Assembly (NCBI GenBank): GCA_001972305.1
Contig: BDDD01001379.1
Location: forward strand, 166,211 to 230,210
From: Cephalotus follicularis
Taxonomy: Eukaryota; Streptophyta; Magnoliopsida; Oxalidales; Cephalotaceae
Reading direction: 5' to 3'
DNA length: 64,000 bases
Positions 1 to 11,281 of this stretch are shown in pieces (positions within the stretch are counted from its first letter, which is position 1; each line of letters starts with the position of its first letter). The notes beneath the pieces were generated by a model. That model saw only the letters and a list, made by a program, of their open reading frames with translations. It was not told where the DNA came from and did not search any database. A program made the translations under genes and the position numbers.

Positions 1-777
1 GCAGCAAACATGGAGGAAATGCGGAGATTGTATGCTCAAGCTCAGCCTCAGCAGATGGATCCTGCTCAGGGTATACATGATGACGGTAATCGGTTTGGAA
101 GGAACCTTGAGAGCTTCATGAGACAGAATCCTCCAAGTTTCAAAGGGGAGCTTGATGCCACTATTACGGAGAGGTGGCTACAGGATCTAGAGAAGATCTT
201 CGGGGTGATGGAATGCACTGGCAGACAGAAACTGAGATTTGCTGTGTACCGATTGTGGGGTGAGGCCACTCATTGGTGGGAGATGGTCAAAGCTAAATGG
301 GAGGCCACTGGAGTTGCTAGTACTTGGGAGGGGTTTCAGGACGAGTTCCTAGAGGCTTATGTACCCCGGATAGAGCAGGAAAGGAGAGAGACGAAGCTCT
401 TGGAGCTGCGTAAGGATGAAATGACTGTGGCTGAGTATCAGGCCCGATTTGTGGAGCTTGCCAGACATTCAGCCTATCTGGTGGCCGACGAAGAAAAGAA
501 GATTCGGAGGTTCTTGAGAGGCCTGCGACCGGATCTTCGGTCTCGGATTAGAGTTATGGAGCTGGGTACTTTTGTGGAAGTTACCCAGAATGTGAGTTTG
601 ATAGAGAGTGTATTGGGTGAAGACCAGGCCGAGAGGGCCCGAGCACAGCAGAGTAAACAGACTTCTACTCAGTCTATACCAGCATCATCGAAATGGCAGG
701 GCAGTGGTTCACCATCAAAGTCACCAAAGAATAGATCCAGTCAGTCTGCCAGTCAGGGGAGTAACATGAGGCCTTGA
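1..777 (+). pseudogene. Element A gag (capsid-type retrotransposon gag domain), left-truncated by window
   Basis: Gag forms the virus-like particle of the retrotransposon in the cytoplasm. The reading frame is open from base 1 (A-A-N before the first ATG at 10), so the true start lies upstream and the ATG at 10 is not the start. The retrotransposon gag domain covers about residues 40-190, with [12 protein letters not shown] at about residue 80 and [17 protein letters not shown] near residue 140. A Ser/Gln-rich linker follows. The frame stops at TGA 775-777 just before the zinc knuckles, but coding similarity continues in the same frame, so this is a nonsense mutation. Element I carries the closest relative in the window. 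Confidence 0.88.
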
Positions 778-975
778 GCTTGTTCTGCCTACGGCCGTAT
801 GGGTCACATTTAGAAAGACTGTTGGTTGAAGAAAGGGTTGTGTATGAGATGTGGGGAGTCTGGCCATATGGCGAGGGATTGTCCGAGGGGTCAGATGACA
901 GCACCTACTGGGCCAGCGAGTTGTAGCGGTTCGGCACCTTGACCATCACAGCGGAGAGATACCGGCAAGGGTATC
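778..975 (+). pseudogene. Element A nucleocapsid zinc-knuckle region, with in-frame stops
   Basis: This stretch continues the gag frame and encodes two CCHC knuckles, which bind element RNA during packaging. The first is damaged: the second cysteine is replaced by Tyr (C-S-A-Y-G-R-M-G-H) and a TAG sits where relatives have Gln (GHLQKDC in C, GHI-stop-KDC here). The second, CMRCGESGHMARDC, is intact. A further TGA occurs before [15 protein letters not shown]. No frameshift is needed; only substitutions broke it. Confidence 0.82.
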
Positions 976-1650
976 GTGAAAGGTAGAGTTTTCATTCTCA
1001 CTCAGACAGAGGTTCCAGAGTCTACTTCTGTTGTGGGAGGTACTATATATGTTTACGGTTTTTCTGCTAGAGTGTTGATGGACTCGGGAGCATCGCATTC
1101 TTTTATTGCTTCCCGTTTTGCATCATGTTTAAATGTGCCTCCTGATTGCATGCCATATGTTCTTGACGTGAGTACACCTACTGGGGGTTCCATGTGTATA
1201 GATTCGGTGTATAGAGGTTGCGAGATTTCTATGACAGGTGTTCCAGTGTATGCAGATTTGATTGTATTGCCCATGCATGATTTTGATATCATCTTGGGTA
1301 TGGACTGGTTGTCAGCTTACCGTGCATACATGGACTGTTATAACAAGACTGTGGATTTTTGCTTACTTGATGGAACTACTATACATTTCAAGGGAAACAA
1401 GGGGTTCTCGACGCCGATTATATCTTTTATTCGTGCCTCGAGGTACCTAGAGAAAGGTTGTGAAGAGTTTCTTGCGCATGTGATTGACAAAAGAAAGGAG
1501 AAGGCTAAGAGCCTGGAGGAAGTTCCGGTTGTGAATGAATTTCCAGATGTGTTTCCTGCAGACTTGGTTTCTTTACCACCGAGGAGGAGCATGGAGTTTG
1601 TGATTGAGTTGGTACCTGGTACGGCTCCTATCTCTAAGGCGCCTTACTGA
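976..1650 (+). pseudogene. Element A aspartic protease and RT N-terminal linker
   Basis: The protease would process the polyprotein. The active-site motif [11 protein letters not shown] is at about residues 35-45 and the family's second hallmark DIILGMDWL at about residue 105. The part after residue 190 ([33 protein letters not shown]) is the normal start of the RT region. The ORF ends in a TGA where C has Arg (PYRMAP), consistent with CGA to TGA. It lies in the same frame as the gag upstream, as expected for a single chromovirus polyprotein. Confidence 0.87.
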
Positions 1651-2307
1651 ATTGCTCCTGCAGAGTTATGAGAATTAAAGTTACAGTTGCAAAACCTAAT
1701 TGATAAGGGTTTTGTACGGCCCAGTGTTTCTTCGTGGGGCGCGCCAGTGTTATTTGTGAAGAAGAAAGATGGGTTGATGAGGCTTTGTATCGACCACAGG
1801 ATGTTGAATAAGGCTACCATCAAGAATAAGTATCCTTTTCCACATATTGAGGATTTGTTTTACCAGTTACAAGGGTCAAGGGTGTTCTCCAAACTTGATA
1901 TGAAGTCAGGTTATCACCAGCTGAGAGTAAAGGAAGGAGATATAGAGAAGACTGCCTTCCGGACTAGGTATGGTCATTATGAGTTCTTGGTAATGCCGTT
2001 TTCTGTCACCAATGCACCGGCAACGTTTATGTCGCTGATGAACGATGTGTTCCGACCGTACCTGGATCAATTTTAAGTAGTGTTTCTTGACGACATACTG
2101 GTGTAGTCAAGGAGTGAGGAGGAGCACGCCTATCATCTGAGATTAGTTTTATAGATTCTCAGAGAGTATCAGTTGTATGCCAAGTTTGGAAAGTGTGAAT
2201 TCTGGCTCGATCATGTGATTTTTCTTGGTCACATTGTATCTGGAGAGGGTTTCGCAATGGATCTATCGAAGACTGAAGTGGTGTGAGATTGGCCACAACC
2301 AAGGAAT
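1651..2307 (+). pseudogene. Element A reverse transcriptase core, several nonsense mutations
   Basis: The RT would copy element RNA to DNA. Visible motifs are [21 protein letters not shown], the start of the fingers; [28 protein letters not shown]; and [13 protein letters not shown]. The catalytic motif reads VVFLDDILV, with both aspartates kept, but a TAA lies just upstream (about 2074) and a TAG just after it, where relatives have Tyr. Another TAG and a TGA interrupt the palm/thumb before 2308. The open part is 1687-2076. The RT cannot be made as one piece. Confidence 0.85.
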
Positions 2308-3680
2308 GTGATTGAGGTGCGCAGTTTTCTTGGTTTGGTAGGTTATTATCGGAGGTTCATTCAGTACTTCTCGAGGATAGCTACACTGTTGACGAAGCTC
2401 ACTCAGAAGAAGACTTTGTTTATCTGGGATGATGAATGTGAACCCAGTTTTTGTGATCTAAAGGATCGGTTGGTTTCCGCTCCTATTTTGGCGTTAACTG
2501 AGGGTAATGAGGGCTTTGCAGTCTATAGTGATGATTCGAATAAGGGATTGGGTTGCGTGTTGATGCAACAAGGCAGAGTGATCGCTTATGCTTCGCGGAA
2601 GCTAAAGCTGTATGAGGAGAATTACCTGACGCATGATCTTGAATTGGCCGCAATTATTTTTTCTCTTCAGAAATGGAGACATTATCTATATGGGGCACAG
2701 TTTGAGATTTTCACTGACCACAAGAGTTTGAGGTATCTTTTCTGTCAAGATACACTGAACATGAGACAACGACGATGGGTCAAGTTCTTTAATGACTATG
2801 ACTGTAGTATTCAGTACCATACCGGGAAAGCGAATGTGGTCGCGGATGCCTTAAGCCATAAGGCTATGATTGCTAACACGATGATATCTCAGAGGAAGAT
2901 GCTAGAGGATTTCCATCAATGGTCTCCGTTTAATCAGGCACCGGGGGTTTTTATGGATAGCATGCAAGCGCAGCCAATACTACTGTACCATATAAAGGAT
3001 GCACAGTTGCATGATCCTGAATTATTGAAGATTCGCAAGAATCTGAGACCAGAGTCTGATTTTCGGGTACATGATTATGGCATATTGAGATTTCGAGGAC
3101 GGGTATGTCTCCCAGACGATGACAGATTAACGAGTGAGTTGCATCATGGGGCTCACAAATCCCAGTATAGCATACATCCTGGTAGCACCAAGATGTATCA
3201 AGATCTGAAGAGAAACTATTGGTGGTCCAGTATGAAGAAAGAGATTGCTGACTATGTTACAAAGTGCTATACTTGTCAGACTGTCAAGGCTGAGCATCAG
3301 AGGCCAACGGGTTTGTTACAGCCTTTATCGATTCCAGAGTGGAAATGGGAGGATGTAACGATGGATTTTGTTTCGGGTTTTCCTCTGACTCAAAACCGTC
3401 ACAACGCGGTATGGGTTATTATGGATCGACTTACTAAATCGGCTCACTTTTTGCCTACCCATGTCACGGATTCAGCGAGCAAGTTGGCTTGGTTATACAT
3501 CAAGGAGATCATGACGTTGCACGGTGTCCCTGTGAGTATAGTTTGTTTCAGACAGCTTTTGGGATGAGGCTGAACCTTAGCACTGCCTTCCACCCATAGA
3601 CAGATGGCCAGTCAGAGCATACCATCCAGACCTTGGAGGATATGCTCTGAGCTTGTATTATTGACTTTGCTGGTACTTGG
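2308..3680 (+). pseudogene. Element A RT connection, RNase H and integrase N-terminal half; cut by element B
   Basis: The open frame is 2308-3567. It begins with the RT connection [19 protein letters not shown]. The RNase H domain follows with [17 protein letters not shown], the acidic [12 protein letters not shown] and [11 protein letters not shown]. The integrase H2C2 zinc finger is [20 protein letters not shown] ... [14 protein letters not shown], and the catalytic core starts at WEDVTMDFVSGFP. Near 3545 about 40 bases are missing compared with C. This removes the CDRDAIF segment that holds the second catalytic Asp and shifts the frame. Coding similarity continues to 3680, where B interrupts it, and resumes at 13165. 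Confidence 0.88.
3676..3680. repeat. Target-site duplication of B (CTTGG), left copy
   Basis: CTTGG here matches CTTGG at 13165-13169. Joining the two flanks restores the integrase reading [12 protein letters not shown] seen in C. Confidence 0.88.
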
Positions 3681-4119
3681 TGTAACGTCCCCGACCCGAG
3701 CTCGCTAATAGCTCAAAGCGAACTCCGAGGATCGGTTGCGTTACGTTGGGTGTGAAACGTTACATCCTTTGGTACTCTTCTCTAAAAGTACATTACATCA
3801 TAAACTCATGTCTTGCAATATCATACAAAATCTTAAATTCAAACTTTACACATAATCATCTTATATAAAGATGTCATAACCATATCGTTGGTCTACATTT
3901 ACAGAGGATCATTCTTTATCATAACATATAGTACAACGGAAAAGATTATCTTATTACATATCAAAACATTAATGCAAACATCATCGCATAGCCTTTCTTT
4001 CACAAAAACTCCTTCTTAAGAGCTCCCTCTAAGCTCGTAATCTCCATTCAATTATTTCCTGAAAACATTTTATTTGAAAACAAACATCGAAAGGAATGAG
4101 CTCAAAATAGCTCAGTAAG

Positions 4120-4551
4120 TGTTCACGTAAAAAGAATGTTTTAAGAAAGAGAATTGCAAATATGGAGAGTTGATGTCATCATGATGTCAGCAATAGGCTT
4201 TAATGTTTCAACATTTGTTTTCTTGCGATATCTCTTCATCTGAGCTTCAAAATGAGTCGGTCCAAAAACTAAAAGTGCTCCAAATAATTTTATGAATAAA
4301 ATGAGCCCAATATTCAATATCTTCCGAGCTTTAAATTTTGACTTCTCTCGCTTAAGTGGGTGCACTCTTTAACCGATTTTTGACATCAAACCACTTTAAC
4401 TCGAAAAGTAGCGTTTTATCTCCATTTTCTCTTATTCAGCAATAATTGACATAATACCTGAAAATCAAATAAACACAACCATAGTAGCCTATTCCAAGCA
4501 TAAAAATATAACAAATAACTCATTAAAAATCACACATTTTTATGCTAAACA
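4120..4551 (-). mobile_element. 432-bp solo LTR related to element D, inside B
   Basis: It begins TGTTCACGTA and ends TATGCTAAACA, flanked by GTAAG at 4115-4119 and 4552-4556. Its reverse complement matches the first ~95 bases of the LTR of D (TGTTTAGCATAAAAATGTG ... TGATTTTCAGGT) and the last ~25 bases (TTAAAACATTC...TACGTGAACA). The interiors are unrelated: D carries a palindrome cluster that is absent here. The terminal repeats and the TSD make a solo LTR near certain. Confidence 0.88.
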
Positions 4552-4775
4552 GTAAGGTATTTTTACTGTAAACACATTTCATCGTAACCTTTTTCTAGTC
4601 AACATCTATGACTAAAACATTTCATAAAACATATCACTTTTCTAGTTAATATCATAACTATATCATTTCGTAAACAATGAAAGTCATAAAAACCTTAATG
4701 AACCCTTTTATACCGCTTCACCGGGGCATTGTGCACTCCCTGACTACGATCCTTACATCACATGCATGTCCGCGA

Positions 4776-4842
4776 GCACTTTACGCTCCATTAACATTGA
4801 GCATTTTGCTCCAATAACATTGAGCATTTCGCTCCATTCCCC
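4776..4842. repeat. Short tandem repeat, ~23-25 bp unit, nearly three copies
   Basis: Units at 4776-4800, 4801-4823 and 4824-4842 share GCAYTTTNCGCTCCA followed by TTAACATTGA. The repeat lies in the non-coding interior of B, just left of the C insertion. Confidence 0.7.
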
Positions 4843-4901
4843 TTGGATCGCAATCCAAGGGCGGTTCATTCATCATTTACTTTGAGTGATCAGCTCAAAG
4901 C

Positions 4902-5983
4902 TGTAACGCCCGGTATTTTTCATGATGTAATAATTCGATTTATGATGTAATCATTAAACTTGATTTAATAGGAATGTTGAGTTTTGAACTCAAAGGATGC
5001 TTGCAAACCCTACTTATGACCTTGGAAATGGAATGTATGTTAAAAGCTTGAAACGACACTGTTTTGGGACAAAGACATCGACGTCTTTGGAAAGACGTCG
5101 ACGGCTTTGGAGACAGAGGTACACATGAATGAACGTCGACACTTTCTTACAAAAATGGAAAAGACATCGACGTCCAAGGAAAGACGTCGACGCCTTTGTA
5201 GGAATGTCTGTCGAGCTTTTTCGCTGGCAGAGTAACATGCAAAGGGAATTGTTTAGAGGCTTTACCTAATGCCTTTTCAAGTGCGTTTCGACGTGTTGAG
5301 CATGTTGGTGTACTGACCAGGAGCACTAAAACCTACCCTCACATGGAACATGCAAGGAATTGTGCCATCCTATCATGCAACCTGCAAAAGGGAGATTAGA
5401 AAACAAAAAGAAATGCAGAAAACCTGGAAGTAGGAGAGAGCACGAGGGGGCCTGTTGAATGGCAGAAGAAAGAGGTTAGGTAGGAGCCATCTGCATAAGA
5501 ATATCCCTCCCCACTTATCTCTCTCGTTTTAAAAACACCAGAAGAAAGAGAGGGAAGAAAACAGTGAGTGTGAGCCACCATTGTTGAGTTTGCTTGAAGC
5601 TTAAGGTTTGAGCTCGTGGGTGGCAGTTGCTAAGGGATCTTGGAGCTGCTGGAAGCCAGAACTTGGGGACTTAAAGAGGTGGACTTTCCAGTTCCTAACT
5701 TGGAACGATAAGGTAGGGGAAAGTGATGGATTTATACATGCATCTTGAGTTCTAAGTTAATGAATAACATGGTGAATTGCATGTTAATGACTGGATTGTG
5801 ATTCTGAACTTGTTGTAGTGTTACTGTGATACACTGAGTTGATCATGCATGTATTCAATTAAGTTATTGCTTCCGCTATTGAAGGTTTTTAATTGTTGGT
5901 ATTTTCGCATGAGCTGGATTATTTTTATGTTGATTGCCTTACCACTTTAAATGTTGTCTCGATTTGGAAAACGGGGCGTGACA
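4902..5983 (+). repeat. 5' LTR of C
   Basis: It starts TGTAACGCCCGG and ends GGGGCGTGACA. The first ~415 bases and last ~135 bases match the 3' LTR closely. Bases about 5318-5849 do not, and instead resemble the middle of other LTRs here (CTTAAAGAGGTGGA ... CCTAACTTGGA ... AAGGTAGGG). The downstream TTAGCC-type hairpin is missing from this copy. GTCGAC-type palindromes lie at 5067-5204. Confidence 0.92.
5067..5204. repeat. GTCGAC palindrome cluster, C 5' LTR
   Basis: Several imperfect copies of AAAGACGTCGACGTCTTT occur: GACATCGACGTCTTT, AAAGACGTCGACGGCTTT, AACGTCGACACTTT, GACATCGACGTCC and AAAGACGTCGACGCCTTT. They are separated by unrelated 10-40 base spacers. The matching cluster in the 3' LTR is 10863-10987. 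Confidence 0.85.
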
Positions 5984-5986
5984 ACG

Positions 5987-5998
5987 TGGTATCAGAGC
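5987..5998 (+). other. Primer-binding site of C (initiator Met-tRNA)
   Basis: TGGTATCAGAGC lies three bases after the 5' LTR and is complementary to the 3' end of plant initiator Met-tRNA, the usual primer for minus-strand synthesis. Confidence 0.93.
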
Positions 5999-6088
5999 AT
6001 ATTCCATTTATGCTAAGCTGGGATAAGTTTCTCGGAAAATTAAGTAAATTGTTTCCTAATGATTTTGTCATTCCATATAGGAAACAGA

Positions 6089-7245
6089 ATGGATCGAAGG
6101 AGAGATAGACGTGGAAGGCGTAGAGCTGACGAGGTAAACGATGCCCCGCCTGTTCACGAGAATGCCCCGGAAGTGAATGTCCCTCCAGTACACGATGAGA
6201 GGAGTAACTTCGAGCGTATGGCAGATCTCTTCCAACAGCAGATCCAAGCCAATGTTGCACACATGGAACAGATGAGACAGATGTATGAGGCTACTCAAGC
6301 CCGACAGTGTGTTCCAGAAGTCAACCATGTTGGCGATTTTGGCAGAGACCTGGAGCGGTTCATGACGCAGAATCCTCCTACATTTTTGGGAGAGTTGGAT
6401 GCCAATGTAGCGGAACGATGGATGAGAGACATGGAGAGGATTTTGACGCCTTGAGGTGTACCGATGAGCAAAAGATTACCTTTGTTGTGTACCGCCTATG
6501 GGGTGAAGCTACTCATTGGTGGGAAATGGTTGAGGCAAAGTGGGAATCTCGAAATTTGGACAGAACTTGGGACCGATTTCAATCAGAGTTCTCAGCAGCT
6601 TATGTTCCACAGATGGAGCGAGACAGGAGAGAGACAGAATTGATGGAGTTACGTCAAGGTAATATGACGGTAGCTCAATACCAGACCCGTTTTGTGGAAT
6701 TAGCTCGGCACACGCCCTATCTCGTAGAGGGTGAGTCCCGAAAGATCCGGAGGTTCCTGAAAGGCCTTCGTCCAGATATCCGATCTAAGTCATTACTGTT
6801 GCAGCTAACATCTTTTGTAGATATCACTGAGAGAGCTAGAATTCTGGAAGCCGATGCAAATGATAGAAGGGTAGAACAGTCTCGTACTCAATTGAGACCA
6901 GCGCAGTCCCACAAGCAGAACCCGACGAGACCAGCTTCTTCGAGGTTGCAAAACAGTGGTTCTCCGAATAAGTCAACGAAGAACAGATTCGAGCAGACTG
7001 CCACGCTGAGGACTCCCAGTCAAGGGAGTAATGCGGGAACCGGAGCTTGTTATCACTGTGGTCGGAAGGGCCACTTGCAGAAGGATTGTTGGAGGATGAA
7101 TGGGATATGTTTGAGGTGTGGAGCATCTGGCCATTCGGTGAGAGACTGCCCGAAGGGTTCAGCTACAGCACCTACTGGGCCGGGGAGCAGCAGTGGTGCA
7201 GCTGCGGGACCATCACAGAGGAGAGATACCGGCAAGGGCATCGCA
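6089..7245 (+). pseudogene. Element C gag and nucleocapsid, one frameshift
   Basis: The ATG at 6089 gives MDRRRDRRGRRRADE, a basic N-terminus shared with E and H, and starts about 105 bases after the 5' LTR. The gag domain spans about residues 95-250 ([22 protein letters not shown], then [16 protein letters not shown]). A one-base loss near 6440 shifts the frame: the first frame ends at 6454, and the second is open from 6307 and carries on without a stop into protease and RT. Both CCHC knuckles are intact ([14 protein letters not shown] and [14 protein letters not shown]). Confidence 0.9.
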
Positions 7246-8673
7246 AAAGGTAGAGTTTTTGTACTTGCTCAGACTGAGGTTCCAGAGTCGACTTCTGTTG
7301 TTGGAGGTACTCTGTATATATATGGTTATTCTTCTAGAGTACTGATGGATTCAGGTGCATCGCATTCATTTATATCTGCACATTTTGGATCTTGCTTAGA
7401 TGTCACCCCTGACTGCTTGTCTTATACACTTGATGTGAGTACACCGACTGGGACTTCTATGTATACTGACTTGGTATATAGGAGTTGTGAGAAGTCTATG
7501 GCAGACATTCCTTTATATGCTGATTTGATTGTACTGCCTATCCGTGACTTCGATGTGATATTGGGGATGGATTGGCTATCTGCGCATCGTGCTCGTATGG
7601 ATTGCCACCACAAGACCGTGGATTTCTGTCTGCCCGACGGAACGACTTTTCAATTCAAGGGAGACAAGGGGTTCTCAACACCGATCATATCTTTTATCCG
7701 AGCATCGAGATACCTGGAGAAGGGATGCAAGGGATATTTGGCATATGTTATTGATAGAAGGAAGGAGAAAGGCTTGAGCTTAGAGGAAATTCCAATTGTG
7801 TGCGAATTTCCGGATGTGTTTCCTGATAACTTGGGATCCTTACCACCCAAGAGGAGTATGGAGTTTGTTATTGACCTTGCCCCTGGAACGGCTCCTATCT
7901 CTAAATCACCCTATCGGATGGCTCCGGGTGAGTTGCGAGAGCTGAAGCTGCAATTACAAGACCTGATTGATAAAGGTTTTGTAAGACCCAGTGTTTCTCC
8001 ATGGGGTGCTCCTGTACTGTTTGTCAAAAAGAAGGATGGGTCGATGAGACTCTGTATCGACTACAGAATGTTGAACAAGGCAACTATTAAGAACAAGTAT
8101 CCTTTACCCCACATCGAGGATTTATTCGACCAGTTGCAAGGAACGAGGGTGTTCTCAATGCTTGATTTGAGAATAGGATATCACCAGTTGAGGGTGAGGG
8201 AAGGAGATATTGAGAAGACTGCCTTCCGGACAAGATACAGTCACTATGAATTCCTGGTGATGCCTTTTGGTGTTACCAATGCACCGGCTGCGTTCATGTC
8301 GTTGATGAACGATGTGTTCCGACCGTACTTGGATCAGTTCATCGTTGTGTTTATTGACGATGTACTTGTATACTCAAAAAGTGAGGAAGAGCATGCTTCT
8401 CACTTGAGGTTGGCTCTACAGATTCTCCGAGAGCACCAATTGTATGCCAAATTCAGTAAGTGTGAGTTTTGGCTTGACCACGTGACCTTTCTTGGTCACA
8501 TAGTATCTGGAGAGGGTTTGGCGGTATATCTGTCAAAGACAGAGGTGGTACAAGATTGGCCACGGCCAAGGAATGTGATGGAGGTACGCAGTTTTCTTGG
8601 CTTGGCGGGATATTACAGAAGGTTTATTCAGAATTTCTCGAGAATAGCTGAGCCTTTGACTAGACTAACCTAG
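7246..8673 (+). pseudogene. Element C protease and reverse transcriptase (open, ends at an in-frame TAG)
   Basis: The frame is continuous with the gag above. The protease has [11 protein letters not shown] and [17 protein letters not shown]. The RT has [50 protein letters not shown] and the catalytic [12 protein letters not shown], with both aspartates present. The connection domain [26 protein letters not shown] ends at TAG 8671-8673 where A and I have Gln (LTQKK). The RT fold itself is therefore complete although the polyprotein is interrupted. Confidence 0.92.
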
Positions 8674-8682
8674 AAGAAGACT

Positions 8683-9498
8683 TTGTTTGTCTGGGATGAA
8701 GGTTGCGAAGCTAGTTTCCGTGAACTAAAGGATCGGTTGGTTTCCGCTCCTATCTTGGCATTACCTGAAGGTAACGAGGGCTTTGCAGTCTACAGTGACG
8801 CATCGGGAAAGGGTTTGGGCTGTGTATTGATGCAGCGAGGCAGAGTGATTGCATACGAGGAAAAATACCCGACCCATGACCTTGAACTTGCAGCTATTAT
8901 CTTCGCCCTTCAGAAGTGGAGACACTATCTTTATGGGGCGCAATTTGAGATCTTCACCGATCATAAAAGTTTGAGATACCTGTTCTTCCAGGACACGCTG
9001 AACATGAGACAACGTAGATGGGTAGAATTCTTTAATGATTATGACTGCAGTATCCAGTACCACCCAGGGAAAGCGAATGTAGTCTCTGATGCCTTGAGCC
9101 GCAAGGCTATACTTGCTAGTACGATGGTGTCACAATGGAAGATGCTGGAAGACTTCCTAGAATGGTACCCGTTTAATCAGTCACCGGGAATCATTCTAAC
9201 AGACATGCGGGTAGAACCAGTGTTACTGCATTGCATCAAAGAGGCACAACCACATGATCCTGAATTACAGAGGATTCGAGAGAATCTGGACTCGGAGGCT
9301 GATTTTAGAGTACACGAAGACGGTATTATGAGATATCGGGAACGTGTATGTCTTCCGAATGAGCCTATAGTGAAGGATGAGCTACTCCGCGGGGCTCATA
9401 AATCTATGTACAGCGTTCATCCGGGTAGCACGAAGATGTATCAAGACATGAAGAAGTGTTATTGGTGGCCCAGCATGAAGCGGGAGATCGACGAGTAA
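8683..9498 (+). pseudogene. Element C RNase H and integrase zinc finger
   Basis: In frame with the RT, two codons after its TAG. RNase H carries [19 protein letters not shown], then [18 protein letters not shown]. Compared with A and I, eight residues (ASRKLKPY) are cleanly missing between AY and [13 protein letters not shown] and DALSRKA follow. The integrase H2C2 finger starts [20 protein letters not shown]. The frame stops at TAA 9496-9498 where relatives have Tyr (YVAKC). The next segment continues in the same frame. Confidence 0.9.
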
Positions 9499-10695
9499 GT
9501 GGCGAAGTGTTGGACTTGCCAGATAGTTAAGGCTGAGCATCAGAGACCGGTAGGGTTACTGCAACCCTTGCCCATTCCAGAGTGGAAGTGGGAACACGTT
9601 ACAATGGATTTTATTTACGGTTTTCCTTTGACTCGGAACCGTCATAATGCTGTATGGGTCATCGTGGATAGACTCACCAAGTCAGCACACTTCTTGCCCA
9701 CACATGTCACAGATTCTGCGAGCAAGTTGGCTCGGTTGTATGTGAAGGAGATAGTGAGGCTACACGGGGTTCCAGTCAGCATTGTATGTGATAGAGATGC
9801 TATCTTCACTTCCAACTTTTGGAAGAGATTTCAGTCAGCCTCCGGGACGAAGCTGAACTTGAGTACTGCCTTCCACCCTCAGACCGATGGGCAGTCTGAG
9901 CGTACCATCCAGACCTTGGAGGATATGCTACGGCCTTGCGTTATTGATTTTGCTGGTACTTGGGAGGACCATATTCCTCTGATAGAGTTTTCTTACAATA
10001 ATAGCTATCATTCCAGCATTGGTATGACACCGTTTGAGGCACTGTATGGGAGGAAGTGCAGGTCACCTGTGTGTTGGGATGAGGTTGGAGAGCGACCTTT
10101 GCTCGGGACTGAGCTAGTGGAGGAAACTTCAGAAAAGATCAGGACGATCAAGAAGAAGCTGCTTGCTGCTCAGAGTCGGCAGAAGAGCTACACTGACAGT
10201 GTGAAGAGGAGACCTCTGGTCTTTAACGTGGGTAATCACGTGTTCCTGATAGTATCACCGTGGAAGGGCGTGCAACGGTTTGGAAGAAAGGGCAAATTAG
10301 CTCCTCGCTACGTTGGTCCTTTCGAGATTTTGGAAAGAGTCGGGGAGGTAGCTTATCAGCTTGCCTTACCACCTACACTGTCAAACGTGCACGACGTCTT
10401 CCACATATCTATGCTGAGGAGGTATATCCCGGACCCGTCACATGTCCTGGATTATGATACTGTTACTGTACAGGATGATCTATCTTGTGAGGAGTTACCT
10501 GTGCGGATTTTCGATTGAAAGACGCAGACTTTGAGGAACCGAACCATTTCAATGGTCAAGGTTCAATGGCAGTTTCACAAACCTGATGAGGCAACTTGGG
10601 AGCGTGAGGAGGACATCCGAGAACACTACCCACACTTGTTCCAGATTGATTTTAAATTTCGAGGACGAAATTTCTTGAAGGAGGGGTGGATGTAA
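9499..10695 (+). pseudogene. Element C integrase catalytic core, C-terminal domain and chromodomain
   Basis: Integrase inserts the cDNA into the genome, and the chromodomain is thought to steer it to heterochromatin. The second half of the zinc finger is [14 protein letters not shown]. The DDE residues sit in [21 protein letters not shown] and the Glu of [15 protein letters not shown]. The GPY/F-type module [24 protein letters not shown] follows, then SMLRRYIPD and [15 protein letters not shown] at 10516-10518 (Trp or Arg in relatives) is read past by continued similarity through the chromodomain-like RNRTISMVKVQWQFH ... EATWEREEDIREHYPHLF. The terminal TAA is at 10693. Confidence 0.92.
10677..10690 (+). 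other. Polypurine tract of C
   Basis: GAAGGAGGGGTGGA lies immediately before the 3' LTR. It is the purine-rich primer for plus-strand synthesis. Confidence 0.85.
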
Positions 10696-10862
10696 CGCCC
10701 GGTATTTTTCATGATGTAATAATTCGATTTATGATGTAATCATTAAACTTGATTTAATGAGAATATTGAGTTTTGAACTCAAAGGATGCTTGCAAACCCT
10801 ACTTATGACTTTGGAAATGGAATGTATGTTAAAAGCTTGAAACGACACTGTTTTGGGACAAA

Positions 10863-10987
10863 AACATCGACGTCTTTGGAAAGACGTCGACGGCTTTGGA
10901 GACAGAGGTACACATGAATGAACATCGACACTTTCTTACAAAAATGGAAAAGACATCGACGTCCAAGGAAAGACGTCGACGCCTTTG
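10863..10987. repeat. GTCGAC palindrome cluster, C 3' LTR
   Basis: Same set of AAAGACGTCGACGTCTTT-like sites as in the 5' LTR with a few substitutions (for example GAACATCGACACTTT in place of GAACGTCGACACTTT). Confidence 0.85.
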
Positions 10988-11256
10988 TAGGAACGTCTGT
11001 CGAGATTTTTCGTTGGCAGAGTAACATGCAAAGGGAATTGTTTAGAGGCTTTACCTAATGCCTTTTCAAGTGCGTTTCGACGTGTTGAGCATGTTGGTGT
11101 ACTGACCAGTACTTGTACTGTGAGCATGCATATATTTTTATATGTACATACAGAGGTATTTTTACTATGAAAATTGCATGTCATGGCTCATCACAGTGCA
11201 TTCATTCATGATACCCATTATCATATGACTTGAACTATATTTATGGGTTTATTCAC

Positions 11257-11281
11257 TTAACCGAGTGAGGACAAAGGCTAA
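11257..11281 (+). other. Conserved LTR hairpin motif in C (weakened stem)
   Basis: TTAACC, a 13-base loop GAGTGAGGACAAA, then GGCTAA. One stem position differs from the TTAGCC/GGCTAA form seen in A, E, F and H. Confidence 0.6.

Noticed and set aside
1-3680. Endogenous pararetrovirus (caulimovirid)
   Set aside because: An integrase and chromodomain follow the RT/RNase H, and LTRs and primer sites are present; no movement or coat protein is seen.
3681-4901. A host gene between A and C
   Set aside because: The sequence is non-coding, bounded by LTR-type ends with a target-site duplication, so it is LTR interior.
5987-5998. tRNA gene signal at primer-binding sites
   Set aside because: Only 12 bases match a tRNA 3' end, exactly at the primer position of LTR elements.
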